Shown piece by piece: positions 1 to 10,480 of a DNA stretch of 35,457 nucleotides (position 1 is the stretch's first letter; each line of letters starts with the position of its first letter). The position numbers and the translations under genes were made by a program. The notes beneath the pieces are model-generated. The model made no database searches and was not told the origin of the DNA. It saw nothing but the letters and a program-made list of their open reading frames with translations. Location: positions 1 to 35,457 of the forward strand of contig JBBHKE010001164.1 in NCBI GenBank assembly GCA_037447655.1, in the 5' to 3' direction. The stretch is from Zygnema cylindricum. Lineage: Eukaryota > Streptophyta > Zygnematophyceae > Zygnematales > Zygnemataceae.

Positions 1-103
<103 letters not shown>

Positions 104-119
104 TTTGTTTTATTTGCAG

Positions 120-221
120 CACGTTCTGAAAATGGAGCAGGAAGAGTACGAGAGAGAGGAAATCAATTGGAGCCGAATCCCATTCGCAGACAACCAGGAT
201 GTCCTTGACCTTATCGAAAAA
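120..221 (+). CDS. Myosin heavy chain motor-domain exon (partial gene)
   Basis: Myosin heavy chains move cargo along actin filaments using ATP. The exon follows TTTATTTGCAG and ends before GTCAGT; it is 102 nt (34 codons), in phase at both ends. The encoded residues include [14 protein letters not shown] and, near the end, [10 protein letters not shown]. This matches the conserved stretch of the myosin head around the relay helix, and the [10 protein letters not shown] wording is closest to plant class XI myosins as I know them. Preceding exons lie before the window. A possible next exon is at 477-511; later exons are not recognised here. No stop or frameshift is seen. The class (XI or VIII) is an inference from one exon. 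Confidence 0.85.
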
Positions 222-476
222 GTCAGTTTTTTTTTCAGCGTTTTTGTTTTTTATTGGATTTGAGTTTTTGTTGTTTTCTTAATAATCATCATTTTTTTTG
301 TTTCAATCTTGATAAACATAGTTTGTTGTCCTATTGTTTGCACTGTTTATTTTTTATACTTCTGGGATCCAAGTTTCGAAGGTTAACAAATCCCCCCCTT
401 TTTTTTATTGACAGTTGTCTTTATATTTGTGTTCTTACCTTTTGAAAGTAATGGGTTTTGGAAATACTTTTAACAG

Positions 477-511
477 GACCAGGGAGTCTTGTCAGTTCTG
501 GATTCATTCTG
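477..511 (+). CDS. Possible next myosin exon (35 nt)
   Basis: A stretch bounded by TTTTAACAG and GTGAGC reads DQGVLSVLDSF in the phase left by the exon at 120-221. In myosins the LIEK segment is followed by a G(I/V)(L/I)xLLDE segment, and GVLSVLD fits it without a gap relative to myosin V-type heads. The usual DE pair is replaced by D-S, and the exon is very short, so it is a candidate only. It is immediately followed by a CT-rich repeat. Confidence 0.4.
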
Positions 512-517
512 GTGAGC

Positions 518-690
518 CTCTCTCTCTCTCTCTCTCTCTCTCCCCCCTTCTCTCTCCCGCCTCTCTTCCCTTCTTCTCCCTCTCCCTCCCTCCCTCTCGC
601 CCAGCCTCTGTCTCTCTGTCCCTCTCTCTGCCCCTCTCTCTCTCTTTGCTCTCCCCCCCCCCCCCCCCCTCTCTCTCTCTCTCTCCCCTT
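518..690. repeat. CT-rich low-complexity tract
   Basis: TC dinucleotide runs alternate with C-rich blocks, including about 17 consecutive C. Open frames here are low-complexity S/L/P artefacts. Confidence 0.95.
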
Positions 691-1038
691 TACAACCCTT
701 CCTATTATTTCAAATCTACTGTTTTCCTATTGAAATCTCTCGAAGAGTAGCAAAAAAAAAAGTGGAAGCACGGGAAACAGCAAAAGTGAAATTACACAAA
801 AGAAATTGAAAAAAAATGAGGTTTCTTCTTGCTCCATCAAAAAAGAAGGATATTTATTTTCTCCAAAAAAAGCCCGTTAATTTGATTTCATATCAAACAC
901 AGAAGCAGTTACCCGAAAATAAAAAGAAAAAAGTGCAGTCAACAGAAAATAGAAAGCCGAAAATTTGTTATTTTCAATTCAATCAGAGAATGTTGAAAAA
1001 CGACAAATAAGAAAGTTTGTAGCTATAGTTTTTTTCTC

Positions 1039-1077
<39 letters not shown>

Positions 1078-1620
1078 TTCTCTTTGATGAAGATGTGTAC
1101 TCACCAACTTTTGTAAAATTTTATGACATTCAATGACAGTATGGAACAAGGCCAAAGGTTGATTTTCATTTTCAAATTAATTCTTTCTCTTCAGATTGGC
1201 TCAGCTTCAAGCAGTTAAGTTTTTGCCGTGTTGCCGTGTCGAAATCCATAAGGTAGAAGTTGAAATTACAATCGTGCAATACTTAAAATAAAGAAACAGA
1301 TTATTTGTTGTGACTAATACTATGTTTCATGTCAAAGAGCTCCATAGGTTATCCACATTTGCATATAAAAACCCTCTTTAAACAGTTCTAAACCTACGCT
1401 TTTTAATCATATTTCCAGATATAAGGCTCTCCAGTTTCGATATAATGCCTTGAACACAACCATGCAAGTTCACGTAATCACTAAACCTTTCACAGCAGTT
1501 AGTATGGAAAGCAATTTTCAGATCCCTTTTTTTAATGGTGCTTAAAAGGCAAATCAAGAAAATTTGCTAAGTACATCGTGGTTGTTATCTCTTCAATAAT
1601 TTGGCCTTGAGCAATTTACA
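691..1620. other. Non-coding stretch, probably myosin intron or decayed DNA
   Basis: AT-rich sequence with A-runs, plus a TTCTCT-type microsatellite at about 1,034-1,084. I looked for further myosin-head exons on the + strand (the FPK..., HYAG-type segments) and found none. Nothing else is supported. Confidence 0.6.
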
Positions 1621-1626
1621 ATTTAC

Positions 1627-1870
1627 ATGGATATATTTTGGGTTGGGGTTGGGGTTGTAGTTCTGGCTTTGTCAGTTGTCGTGCTCTTCATTTTGAGTTT
1701 GGGTGCTTTTATTTTCCTTGTTGTTGTTTTCTTTTTGTTTTTGTTGTGCTGTTATCTTATTCCCCTGCTGGTAGTTTTTCAGTTTCGGCCATGCCACCCC
1801 TTTTGTACCCCCGGACTCAGATGGTTTACCATCGTGCTTTTTAATTTATCCTGGGTTTTATATAAAACTG
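1627..1870 (+). mobile_element. Possible LINE-type 3' tail (copy 1)
   Basis: A T/G-rich stretch ends with a block at 1,821-1,848 (ATGGTTTACCATCGTGCTTT) that recurs almost unchanged at 12,748-12,776 after a similar T/G-rich stretch. T-rich 3' ends shared between otherwise unrelated sites are typical of 5'-truncated non-LTR retrotransposons. No reverse transcriptase or poly(A) tail is seen, so the class is inferred. The hydrophobic 82-codon frame here is a composition artefact. Confidence 0.3.
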
Positions 1871-1907
1871 TCTAGATTTTCCCTACAATGAATGACTAGT
1901 CAACGAA

Positions 1908-1951
1908 ATCCACACAAATTACGGTGGGCATCCACACAAATAACAGTGGGC
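1908..1951. repeat. 22-bp tandem repeat, two copies
   Basis: The unit starts ATCCACACAAATTACGGTGG and is repeated once with two or three changes. It is the same motif family as the degenerate repeats at 3,720-4,240 and 5,160-5,430. Confidence 0.75.
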
Positions 1952-3719
1952 AAGTGGCGTGTAGTCATATTCCTCACACCGTAACATTTAAGAACAATTT
2001 CATCAAAGCTTCATTCTTATTATCTTATTATTAGTCAAAACCTTCAAATATGCAAAAAAACAGTTTTCTGCAAAAGTTTGAATATGTAAAAATTCTTTCT
2101 TCCAAAATTCCCCCGAAACATGTACATTCCTTTATACACAAACTTTCCTATACGTAAAACCCTTGTGTATTTACATTTGAAAAAAAAGTTTCACAAATCT
2201 TACACATATTTCAGACTACCTCAACTATACTAACCACTAAAAAAACTGCAAAATCACCGATATTTCAAAAAGAAATACTCGAACACTATTTGCTGCAACA
2301 ATATTTTCTTATATACTACATCTGAAGTGATTTAAGAAAATCGAGCAAATGGGTTCACTTTTCCTCCTCATCCCACATCAGCCAATGAGAAGCCTGCAAG
2401 TTTAAAGAAAAGCTGGTCAGATATAAAAAATGGTCAGATTAACACAGAAGGGACAGAAGTTCAATGCAGTTTATTTCTAAAATGGAAAAAAAATATACGG
2501 GAAAACGAAGGAAAGGGAAAATGGGGAGACGTTTTAAATTTTCGACATCATCTTCCTTTTCATGTTGAACAGATACCTTAAAAAAAAACCAGTTGACCTT
2601 AGTCCACCGCTAGCTATTAGTGTGGATCACACCAGAAAACTTAGAATTTTTTGTTTAGTGTAGAACATGAGAGAGTGTGGAAGAAACCCAATTTGTAAAG
2701 ACCCTAAAACATCAGGAAACTTCTTCTTTTCTTATGTGATTAGTATGGAAGATATTGTTTTGGAGTTAACGTGAACTCCACCTGATTTGCAAACATCATG
2801 CATCTAAAAAATATGGACTGCCATTGTAATTACAATGCAAAAAATTTGCCAACAAAGTATCCACTCTAATTAAATCAAAAGGTGTAGTGTGGAGTAGAAT
2901 TGCCAGTAAAACTGAAACCATGGCCACAGAATCAACTCTAAATGTAGTAACATTGTTCGATGCTTATCGATAAATTCAATATGGAAATTGCAAAGTACAA
3001 CATATTTAGTAGGACAAAATAAATGGACATTAGAAGAGAGCGAGAGAGACAGCGGGAGATAGGCAATAAATTTTCGAGGTTTTATCACGACAGTATATTG
3101 TACTAATTAGAAAACCGCATCACTTCTAAACCTCTAAAATACCTGAGGAAAACGATAAACTGTACAATTGGGTACAACATCAGAAGGTGGACCTACAAGC
3201 TCCGGGCACAAAAAAATGTCTCCTTCTCCTCATACACCTGGGCCTCTGCCTGCCCGGAAACAAAAAACACACAAAAAGAAAGGACAAAAAGAAACAGTGA
3301 AAGCGAATTTTCCATTCTAATCATACACAAAGCCGTGGGAGTGGAGTACAAAAGGATTTTTTAACAACGAAAAGTTCCGACTAAAGACCATACAATAACC
3401 ATATTCGAGCAGTTTAACAACGAACCATATCCACATTATTTACGGAGACTCCCATTGACACTCCATTATATGAGTTCTAGAAAGGAACTATGGGGAATTT
3501 ACTCCCATTATTGTTTTATAACAAGAAACTGTTCAAAAAAATGTAGGGTTCCCTTCCATAGTCCTAAAGTGCGGTTAAATGACGACATACCATACGATTT
3601 TAATTTAAAATTAACATAATAATAGCAGATTAACCAGATTTTTAATTTAAAAGAAATCAAATAAACGTATGTGTAAATTTCATTTTTTTTCCGAAAAGAT
3701 GAAACCAAGGCTTTTCTAC
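1952..3719. other. AT-rich non-coding DNA
   Basis: No exon, RNA gene or complete repeat was recognised. Weak relics of the TCCACACTAATTA motif occur at about 2,785 and 2,860, and a sequence resembling the end of the TA-type MITEs occurs at about 2,600-2,632. Confidence 0.55.
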
Positions 3720-4240
3720 ACTGACCAACAAGGAAAGTAAATCTCACGAACTGTTCCTCCCATACAACCACACTAAAGCAGTGAAAACAAGCAAGATCCA
3801 TACTAATTACGGTGAAACAGAACCAATTTTCTTTGTATCTCATCTGTCTCTTGGGGGACGAGTACTGGAATAAGAATTGAGTCAGAGGCACATTAAATAT
3901 ATTGAAAAATGCTTATTTATTTTCTGTATGGTTATCTGTCTCTCCGGGAGGAACACGAGTCTCCACAGTGATAAAAAATGAACTGAATCCACACTAATTA
4001 AGGTGAATGCGGTTTTCATGTGCCTTACCTATCGCTCCGGGAGGAGTACTGGCTATCCACAGCGATGAAAACTACATAGTCCACATTAGTTATGGTCAAC
4101 GAGACCCTGACATTTTCTGCATCCGTACCTTATCTGTGCTCCTTCCAGAAAAAAATTGATGAACCCACACTAATTATGGGAAATGTTTTCTTTTTACCAT
4201 ACCTTTTTACCTTATCTGTCTCTTTGAGAGAACTCCAGAG
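3720..4240. repeat. Degenerate repeat array on TCCACACTAATTAYGGTGA
   Basis: Copies of the motif at about 3,797, 3,987, 4,079 and 4,163 alternate with a second block resembling CTTATCTGTCTCTCCGGGAG at about 3,840, 3,933, 4,026 and 4,215. Spacing is roughly 84-190 bp, so the units are strongly diverged or partly deleted. A 127-codon frame on the - strand through this array is a by-product. Confidence 0.65.
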
Positions 4241-4285
4241 GCCATTTCATCCGGCTCGGTAGTAGTTGAGGGAGCCGACCCAGGC

Positions 4286-4430
4286 TTGGGGGAGAAGAAG
4301 GAAGAGGAAATGCCGGGAGGGGGGAAAGGGAGAGGGAGAGGGAGAAGGAGAGGGAGAGGGTGGAGGGGGAGGGAGAGGGAGAGGGCAGAGGGGGAGGGCG
4401 GAGGGGGAGGGGGACGGGGAGAGGGAGGCG
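4286..4430. repeat. GA-rich tract (GGGAGA)n
   Basis: Nearly pure purine on the + strand, with imperfect GGGAGA and GGAGGG units. The encoded G/R/E-rich peptide is low complexity, not a gene. Confidence 0.9.
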
Positions 4431-4650
4431 TGTTGTGCTTAGTTCTTTGTCAGAAGCTTATCTTAGTTTTTTTTATGTTTCTCTTAATAACGAAAACTAA
4501 AATTCCATTTTACATTATCTGATTAGCTTTAGTATTCTAGTTTACGTTATCTAGTTGGTTCTCCTTTGTTTCTCCTGTGGCTTCTTAGAAGCGCACACTA
4601 TACCATCTGACGAAAATTCGATCCTTAGTTTCCCGCCGCCAAACTGAGGA

Positions 4651-4935
4651 TCTCTTTTCTTGCCCTTCCCCCTCCCTTCTTCCCCCCTCTCCCCTCTCTC
4701 TCTTTTCTCGCCCATCCCCCTCCCTCTCTCCCCCTCTCCCCTCTCTCTCTTTTCTCGCCCTTCCCCCTCCCTCTCTCCCCCTTTCCCCTCTCTCTCTTTT
4801 CTTACCCTTCCCCCTCCCTCCCTTCCCCCTCCTCCCTTCCCCCTCCCTCCCTTCCCTCTCCCTCCTTTCCCTCCCCTCTTTCCCCCTGTCCCCTCTCTCT
4901 CTTTTCTTGCCCTTCTTCCTCCCTCCTTCCCCATC
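4651..4935. repeat. 47-bp pyrimidine minisatellite
   Basis: The marker TCTTTTCT recurs at about 4,653, 4,701, 4,748, 4,795 and 4,900, giving a unit of 47-48 bp of almost pure pyrimidine on the + strand. The last interval is 105 bp and holds diverged CCCTCC repeats. Frames in both directions are repeat artefacts. Confidence 0.85.
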
Positions 4936-5159
4936 CCTCTAGAATTTTTGTTAAGGACTAGATTCGAAAACTTTTGGCTGCGAAACGTTTATACCCAATC
5001 CATCCAAAAACAGTGTAAAAGGGAAACTTTTAAACCGCAGAGAATCTATCCACGATACAAATGGTAAGCATAAAGAAAGATGATGATTGAGATGATTCAA
5101 TAAAGGACTTCAAATCCGTCCGACTGACAAAAATCGTATATGGCGCGGACGAAAAGATG

Positions 5160-5431
5160 AAATTATCCACACTATAATGGTGACCATGAAAAAAGATCAT
5201 GGCATCCACATGTAAAAATGATGGCCAGTCTGCCTTTCATGATTTCTATGGAAAAATCTGCATCAACACAATCCACCGTTGACTTAAAAAAGATGGTCGC
5301 ATTCACATAAAAATGGTGAACATAAAGAAAACGGTCACATCCACTCCAAAAACAGCAAATGTAAAATAATGGCAACATCCATAATGGCAACATCCATGCT
5401 ATAAACGATACAGGAAAAAAAAAGATAATAG
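5160..5431. repeat. Degenerate ATCCAC repeat, left part (split by the copia insertion)
   Basis: Short units resembling CATCCACATTATAAATGGTG recur at about 5,166, 5,202, 5,269, 5,339, 5,378 and 5,391, with a 15-bp subrepeat (ATAATGGCAACATCC) at 5,375-5,400. The array resumes at 10,434 beyond the retrotransposon with another CATCCACATTATGAAC unit, so one array was interrupted by the insertion. Confidence 0.7.
5427..5431. other. Copia target-site duplication, left (AATAG)
   Basis: The five bases immediately outside the left LTR are identical to 10,434-10,438. This proves insertion by an integrase and shows that neither LTR edge has been lost. Confidence 0.93.
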
Positions 5432-6069
5432 TGTAGGATCTTAAGCAAAAGACATTCACTCAAATATATTCACAAAACATAAAACATTACACAGCGGAAG
5501 CTCATAAAAGACAAGAGGAATATTCAGCCAAAAATATTTATAAGTGTTCTTGGCCGAAGCCTCTTTACATCATCTCTCTTCTCTCTTCTCTCTTCTCTCT
5601 TCTCTCTCTTCTCTCTCTTCTTTAAATAATCTCTACTCCAAGATTAATCATATAAGACTCAATTCATTATTCAATATACTCTACAGCGTACAACTGCTGC
5701 CTATATAATCGCTACTCTGCACTAAGAGACAGCAAGGTAAGACAAGCAAGCTGTCCCTAACTAACTGTCGCACACTGCAATGAAAGTTCCACGAAGGAAG
5801 GCGCACGCGCTTTCTTCCTTCGAAACGAATAACTCCAAAATTTGACTTTACACGTGTCGCTTCACGAACACACCTGCACGCAAAATGAAACACTTGCGCA
5901 CGCAAACAAAAGTCACGCGAAACGAAATAGTACATTTCATTCACGATTAACAAAGGTAACGCCACGAAAAGTCGTCGTACATTTTGTATGATGATGTGAC
6001 ACTTTAGTCCAACAAATAAATGTTGGTATGACACTTCGCCAAATGCCGCAAAACGACAATATCCCAACA
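5432..6069 (-). repeat. Copia 3' LTR
   Basis: It starts TGTAGGATCTTAAGCAAAAG and ends AATATCCCAACA as written on the + strand, and pairs with 9,792-10,433. It carries an expanded CTCTT run at 5,572-5,622. As the downstream LTR of a - strand element it would supply the polyadenylation region. Confidence 0.95.
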
Positions 6070-6081
6070 ATCCCCCTCTTA
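6070..6081 (-). other. Polypurine tract of the copia element
   Basis: On the - strand AATAAGAGGGGGAT directly precedes the TGTTGG start of the 3' LTR, which is the expected place and composition for the plus-strand priming site. Confidence 0.8.
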
Positions 6082-6880
6082 TTGTCGGAATCACCAAAAC
6101 TCCTCGACATAATCCAAGTTTCGGTTGTCCCCTCTCAAATACATCATGCGTGGCAGCTTTCGTCAACAAATATGCCGCCTCCTTTTTCGTCGGTACGTAC
6201 GAAAATACAATCTCGTTCGCCGTAACCAAATCTCTTACAAAATCTTCTTACAATATTGAGCTTGACTCAATTTAATGTTCCCCTCTTTTATCGCGTATCA
6301 CTTCAATCTCCAAAATATATCGTACCTCTCCAAGATCTGTCACTTTGAAATGTAACCAAAGGTAACGTTTCAACTCATTAATGCGCTCCTACTTGTCGCA
6401 TGCCATCAAGAAATCATCCAGATAAACAGAAAATATCATTTGGTTAACTCGTTCACCTTTCACGTAAGCTCCAGATTCAAACGTAGTCTGTACAAATCCA
6501 AATTTCAATAGTACTTGATGAAGTCTCAAATACCACGTGCGCGGCGCCTGTTTCAAACCATATAATGACTTTCACAAACGCCATACATTTCCTCCTTGCA
6601 AAGGAGACACGCCTTCCGGTACCTTTATGTAGTTTCCACGTCCATTTGATGGACATGCTTCTTCCCCATCGCTGCAAGTGCAATAATTATCCGTTGTGAG
6701 TCCTCAATCGTAAGTGAGTTTCTCCAGTTTCTTCCCCTTTGTCCTCCAAGAGCTCCATCTAATAACTTGCTCTTCCTCCTTTTCCTCTTTCTCTTATTCA
6801 GATTCAATTTCAATTTCCTTCTCACTCGATTTAGAGCTTTGAGATTTCCGAATGTTCGAAGGCACTCGGGAATCCAAAGA
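6082..6880 (-). pseudogene. Copia reverse transcriptase and RNase H, internally deleted
   Basis: Visible parts are ALAAMGKKHVHQMDVET (6,625-6,720 region), then KSLYGLKQAPRTWYL around 6,540-6,580, and the active-site YLDD at 6,413-6,424, followed by the DLGEV.YIL segment. The start of the reverse transcriptase is absent, and about a dozen residues are missing after HQMDV. After the LSQAQYCKKIL segment (about 6,260) the sequence jumps to the last part of RNase H (FSYVPTKKEAAYLLTKA, about 6,150-6,215). Nearly all of the RNase H domain and its catalytic residues are therefore deleted. Stops are also present. Confidence 0.85.
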
Positions 6881-7955
6881 TCAGTTACTATTTCTTTCAA
6901 ATTCAATTTCAACCGATTTCCCCAATTTTTTTTTCTGAGTTTTTACATTTGGTTCCTCATTGGATTTTGAATCCCCAATGTACGGAAAACTCTTAATTTC
7001 ACTCTCCTCATAAAAATCCAAGTTTTCCTTCAATTTCCCAACGGAATTCATAGCGGATTTGAGATCTTCATGAAAATGCACCTTTCGAGATTCCTCCACG
7101 GTGTGACGAGCCGCATCATACACTCGGTACAAATTCCCCTTCGCACTATAACCAATAAAAATTCTCGGCCAACACCTTGGTGCAAATTTCCCCTTCTTTT
7201 TAATTGATTCCATATAAACTGTAGCATGACATCCCCAAATTCTCAAATGATGAACCGTGGGCTTTCTACCACTCCACAACTCCTCCTGTGTTTTATTCTC
7301 GAAAATCGAAGTGAGTCTTCGGTTACAAATGTAATTCGCCGTAAAATGGTGTCTCCCCACAAAAACATCTCTCGTCTAGAACTATGAACCGTCGCACAGA
7401 CTATTTCTTGTAAGGTACGATTCTTCCTCTCGGTCACTCCATTTGACTCCAAAGAATAAGGAGCCGTGAATTGATGCCTTACCCCCCCACTCTTTACAAT
7501 ACCCCTCAAAAACAACAAACTCCCTTCTATTATCCAACCGAATGGACTTAAGCTTCTTGTCAATTTGCCTCTTGGCCATTACATGCCATTCTTTAAAATT
7601 TTCAAATGCATCCGATTTTTTTTTCAATAAATACACCAATGCCTTCGATGAGAAGTCATCAACAATCACCAAAGTATACTTATTACCTCCAATTGTCTTG
7701 GGTTTAATATGTCTGCAAAGATCGATGTGGACAACCTCCAAAGGATTTTGAGCTTGATGCTTGATGTCTTTATTCGGATGGGATTTCCGAGTTTGACGTC
7801 TTTTGCTACATCCTCCGCATTCAATCACCTTCTCACCGGATGCGAGGTCCAAACCCCTCACCGAAAAATGACGAATCATCTTCTTCAAACTTACCTCGGA
7901 TGTGTGACACGTCCGATGATGCCATAAGGTAAGATCACCTTTCAACTCCAAAATT
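6881..7955 (-). pseudogene. Copia integrase, broken
   Basis: The amino end (LTLWHHRTCH, then CGGCSKRR about 40 residues later) is the HHCC zinc-binding module. The catalytic core follows with VVHIDLC and VIVDDF (first Asp) and SIRLDNRREF (second Asp; families usually have TDNGGEF). The third acidic residue sits in SNGVTERKNRTLQE. The core is split by a frameshift near 7,490 next to a run of seven C, and another near 7,355. The carboxy part has the GYSAKGNLYRVYD-type segment. Its place between protease and reverse transcriptase identifies the copia order. Confidence 0.88.
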
Positions 7956-8256
7956 TGTTGTGAAATTACCTCGGTGGGATCTTTAGATTTCGGCCTTCTC
8001 TATAAGAGCCGACTATAATTCGCATCCGTTACAACCCTTCTCCAATAACATTTCCCTTCTCATTCCAAATCTCTATAGATTGATCACCTCTCGCAAGTAA
8101 GCTTCGACCACTCTTTTGGATTTGTGGAACGCTTAACGAATTAACCAAACCGTTCGGAATATAAAGTGTATTTTGAAGACGATGCTCCGTCGATTTCTCC
8201 TTCCCATCATTATCCCATGAAAGGAGATCAAGCCGAACTGTGCCAACCGTACCAAC

Positions 8257-9713
8257 CTAAATGACATGGGCGCTTCCAACTGTAATAAACTTTGGAACCG
8301 TAAGTTCCCTCATGTCATTAAACAAGGTGGCATTCGTGCAAACACGATGAGGTGCCCCCGTATCAATAATCCACTCCTTCTCCAAATTTCCTTCACTACT
8401 CACCGAATCAAGGGTAAGGCTAAGAACTGGAAACTCATCACCGGTTTCATTAGCATAGTCAAAGTAATTTGCATTACCGTAAGCACCACCACCACCACGG
8501 CCTCCTCCTCGGCCTCCACCTCTGTCGCCTCTATCACCTCCTCTACCTCCTCTTCCACTTCCGGAATCTCCACTCTTCGCATAACATTGAGGGCTCGTAT
8601 GTCCCCCACTTACCGCAAAAATGGCATTGCTTGTCTTTTTCCGGACAAGAGGAAGACAAACGTCCAAGCCGGTTCCATCGGTAGCATGTCACATTGGAAA
8701 GATCCGAAGGGACCTTCGGTGAACGACCTTGCTTCTTCTTGTTGCCTCGGCCGCCACCACCACCTCTCGGGCCACCTCCTCTACCACCCCCTCTTCCACC
8801 GGCATAACTAAGATTCGGGGTCTCGGAAGTAGTAGAGTTAAGAACTCCTCCTCCACTTGAAGAAGCCGTTGGAGTTCCCTCCGACCATTTGGCAAAATTG
8901 AGGGTGAATCCGAAGGTGTTATCTGCCTTCACTCGTAAAATAGCTTTAAGATGCGAAAGCTTCTCCGGTAAAGCATTAAGAAAAACGCTTAACTTACCCG
9001 CATCCAAGATAACTCGGCCATTGTTGATTAATTGCTCGAGTATAATATTGAAGCGCTTCACGGTTTCATCCATCAATTCATTTGACTTGATTTTAAAATT
9101 CATAAAGTTCGTATAAACATATTGACTGTTGTTCTCAACGCCTTTCTCACATTGCTCCTCAAGTGCTTGCCAACACTCACGGGCCGTGTCGTTAGCGAGG
9201 AAATGATGAAGCACGGAAGAAGTGCAATTTTTCATCAAACCGGTCGTTGCAGCAATATCCTTTAACCTCCCATTGGGCACGCGCCTTGCTCTTGATAGGC
9301 ATTTTCTCCTCTCTGTTGACAATCCTCTAAAGCATCTTGAGAATAAGTTGGCCTAAAATAAATTTCTTCCAAACATCATAATTGGTGCCATTAAAGGCCA
9401 CGGATTTTCGCGACATATTATAATTTTCTTCGTTTTCCAATCCTTCGCCAAAATCGGATTCTTCTTCTTCTATCTTCGCCTTTCTTTTCCTAATCCTCTC
9501 TTTTCTTTCACTTTCATTAGCTCCTCCATTGAATGGATCGATAACCGGAAAGGAAGTGTTTTCTTTGCTCTCACTCGGTTGAGTTTGAAAACGAGAATCT
9601 ACATATCTCATAAGTGTATCTAACATTTCCTCAAATTTTCTCTCCGTATTACGGGTCTCCTCCAATTGAGAACTTGAAAAACTGAACTCTCTTGCTCTCT
9701 CCAAATTCGACAT
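8257..9713 (-). pseudogene. Copia gag and protease, broken
   Basis: The frame starts at an ATG at 9,713. Early residues include FNGTNYDVWKKFILGQL, the conserved capsid start of plant copia gag; an in-frame TAG follows at about 9,327 and a frameshift soon after. The middle part (8,543-9,322) has ECWQALEEQ, a glycine/arginine-rich stretch and a double zinc knuckle. In the first knuckle a cysteine is Trp and the histidine is Arg; the second knuckle is interrupted by a frameshift near 8,605. In the next frame the protease site WIIDTGAPH is visible, with Asp-Thr-Gly at 8,356-8,364. The gag-protease product cannot be made as one chain. Confidence 0.88.
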
Positions 9714-9777
9714 GGGGGATGGAGTATTTCTATTCTTCTTCCTCCTTATGCGCTCTCTCTATATCTTCGAAGCACTA

Positions 9778-9789
9778 GCTTCGATACCA
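9778..9789 (-). other. Primer-binding site of the copia element
   Basis: Read on the - strand it is TGGTATCGAAGC, two bases after the 5' LTR. Copia elements usually carry TGGTATCAGAGC, complementary to the 3' end of initiator methionine tRNA. The first seven bases match and the rest differ in order, so initiator tRNA or a close variant is the likely primer. Confidence 0.75.
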
Positions 9790-9791
9790 AT

Positions 9792-10433
9792 TGTAGGATC
9801 TTAAGCAAAAGACATTCACTCAAATATATTCACAAAACATAAATCATTACACAGCGGAAGCTCATAAAAGACAAGAGGAATATTCAACCAAAAATATTTA
9901 TAAGTGTTATTGGCCGAAGCCTCTTTACATCATCTCTCTTCTCTCTCTTCTCTCTCTTCTTTAAATAATCTCTACCCTAAGATTAATCATCTAATACTTA
10001 ATTCATTATTCAATATACTCTACAGCGTACAATGCTGCCTATATAGTCGCTACTCCGCACTAAGATATATAATCGCTACTCTGCACTAAGAGACAGCAAG
10101 GTTAGACAAGCAAGTTGTCTCTAACTAACTGTCGCACACTGCAATGAAAGTTCCACGAAGGAAGGCGCACGCGCTTTCTTCCTTCGAAACGAATAACTCC
10201 AAAAGTTGACTTTACACGTGTCGCTTCACGAACACACCTGCACGCAAAATGAAACACTTGCGCACGCAAACAAAAGTCACGGGAAACGAAATAGTACATT
10301 TTGTTCGCGGTTAACAAAAGTACCGCCACGAAACGACGTCATACATTTTGTATGATGGCGTGACACTTCACGTCCACAAATAAATGTTGGTATGACTCTT
10401 CGCGAAATGCCGCGAAACGACAATATCCCAACA
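9792..10433 (-). repeat. Copia 5' LTR
   Basis: This is the partner of 5,432-6,069 and would hold the element's promoter. It differs by a tandem duplication of about 29 bp around 10,041-10,095 (TCGCTACTCYGCACTAAGA repeated) and a shorter CTCTT run. Confidence 0.95.
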
Positions 10434-10438
10434 AATAG
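10434..10438. other. Copia target-site duplication, right (AATAG)
   Basis: This matches 5,427-5,431. Beyond it the host sequence continues as the ATCCAC-type repeat. Confidence 0.93.
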
Positions 10439-10480
10439 CATCCACATTATGAACAGTCGACAGAAAAAAAAAAGTTGGTA

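Larger units (their letters stand above)
5432..10433 (-). mobile_element. Ty1/copia LTR retrotransposon, 5,002 bp, defective
   Basis: The element lies on the - strand. It has 638- and 642-bp LTRs that begin TG and end CA, a primer-binding site at 9,778-9,789, a polypurine tract at 6,070-6,081 and a perfect 5-bp target duplication AATAG (5,427-5,431 and 10,434-10,438). Reading leftwards it carries gag, protease, integrase and then reverse transcriptase, the order that defines copia rather than gypsy. All coding parts have stops, frameshifts or deletions, and most of RNase H is missing. By eye the LTRs differ at about 30 positions plus a 29-bp duplication and CT-run length, so this is not a recent insertion. 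It could move only with help from another copy. Confidence 0.95.

Noticed and set aside
1627-1875. Hydrophobic 82-codon frame resembling a membrane protein
   Set aside because: T/G-rich repeat DNA gives Val/Leu/Phe by composition; the other copy at 12.4-12.8 kb is not open.
3508-3891. 127-codon frame (- strand)
   Set aside because: It runs through the degenerate ATCCAC repeat, has no recognisable family and no splice context.
4551-4934. 127-codon Gly/Arg/Lys/Glu-rich frame (- strand)
   Set aside because: Product of the 47-bp minisatellite; not a conserved protein.
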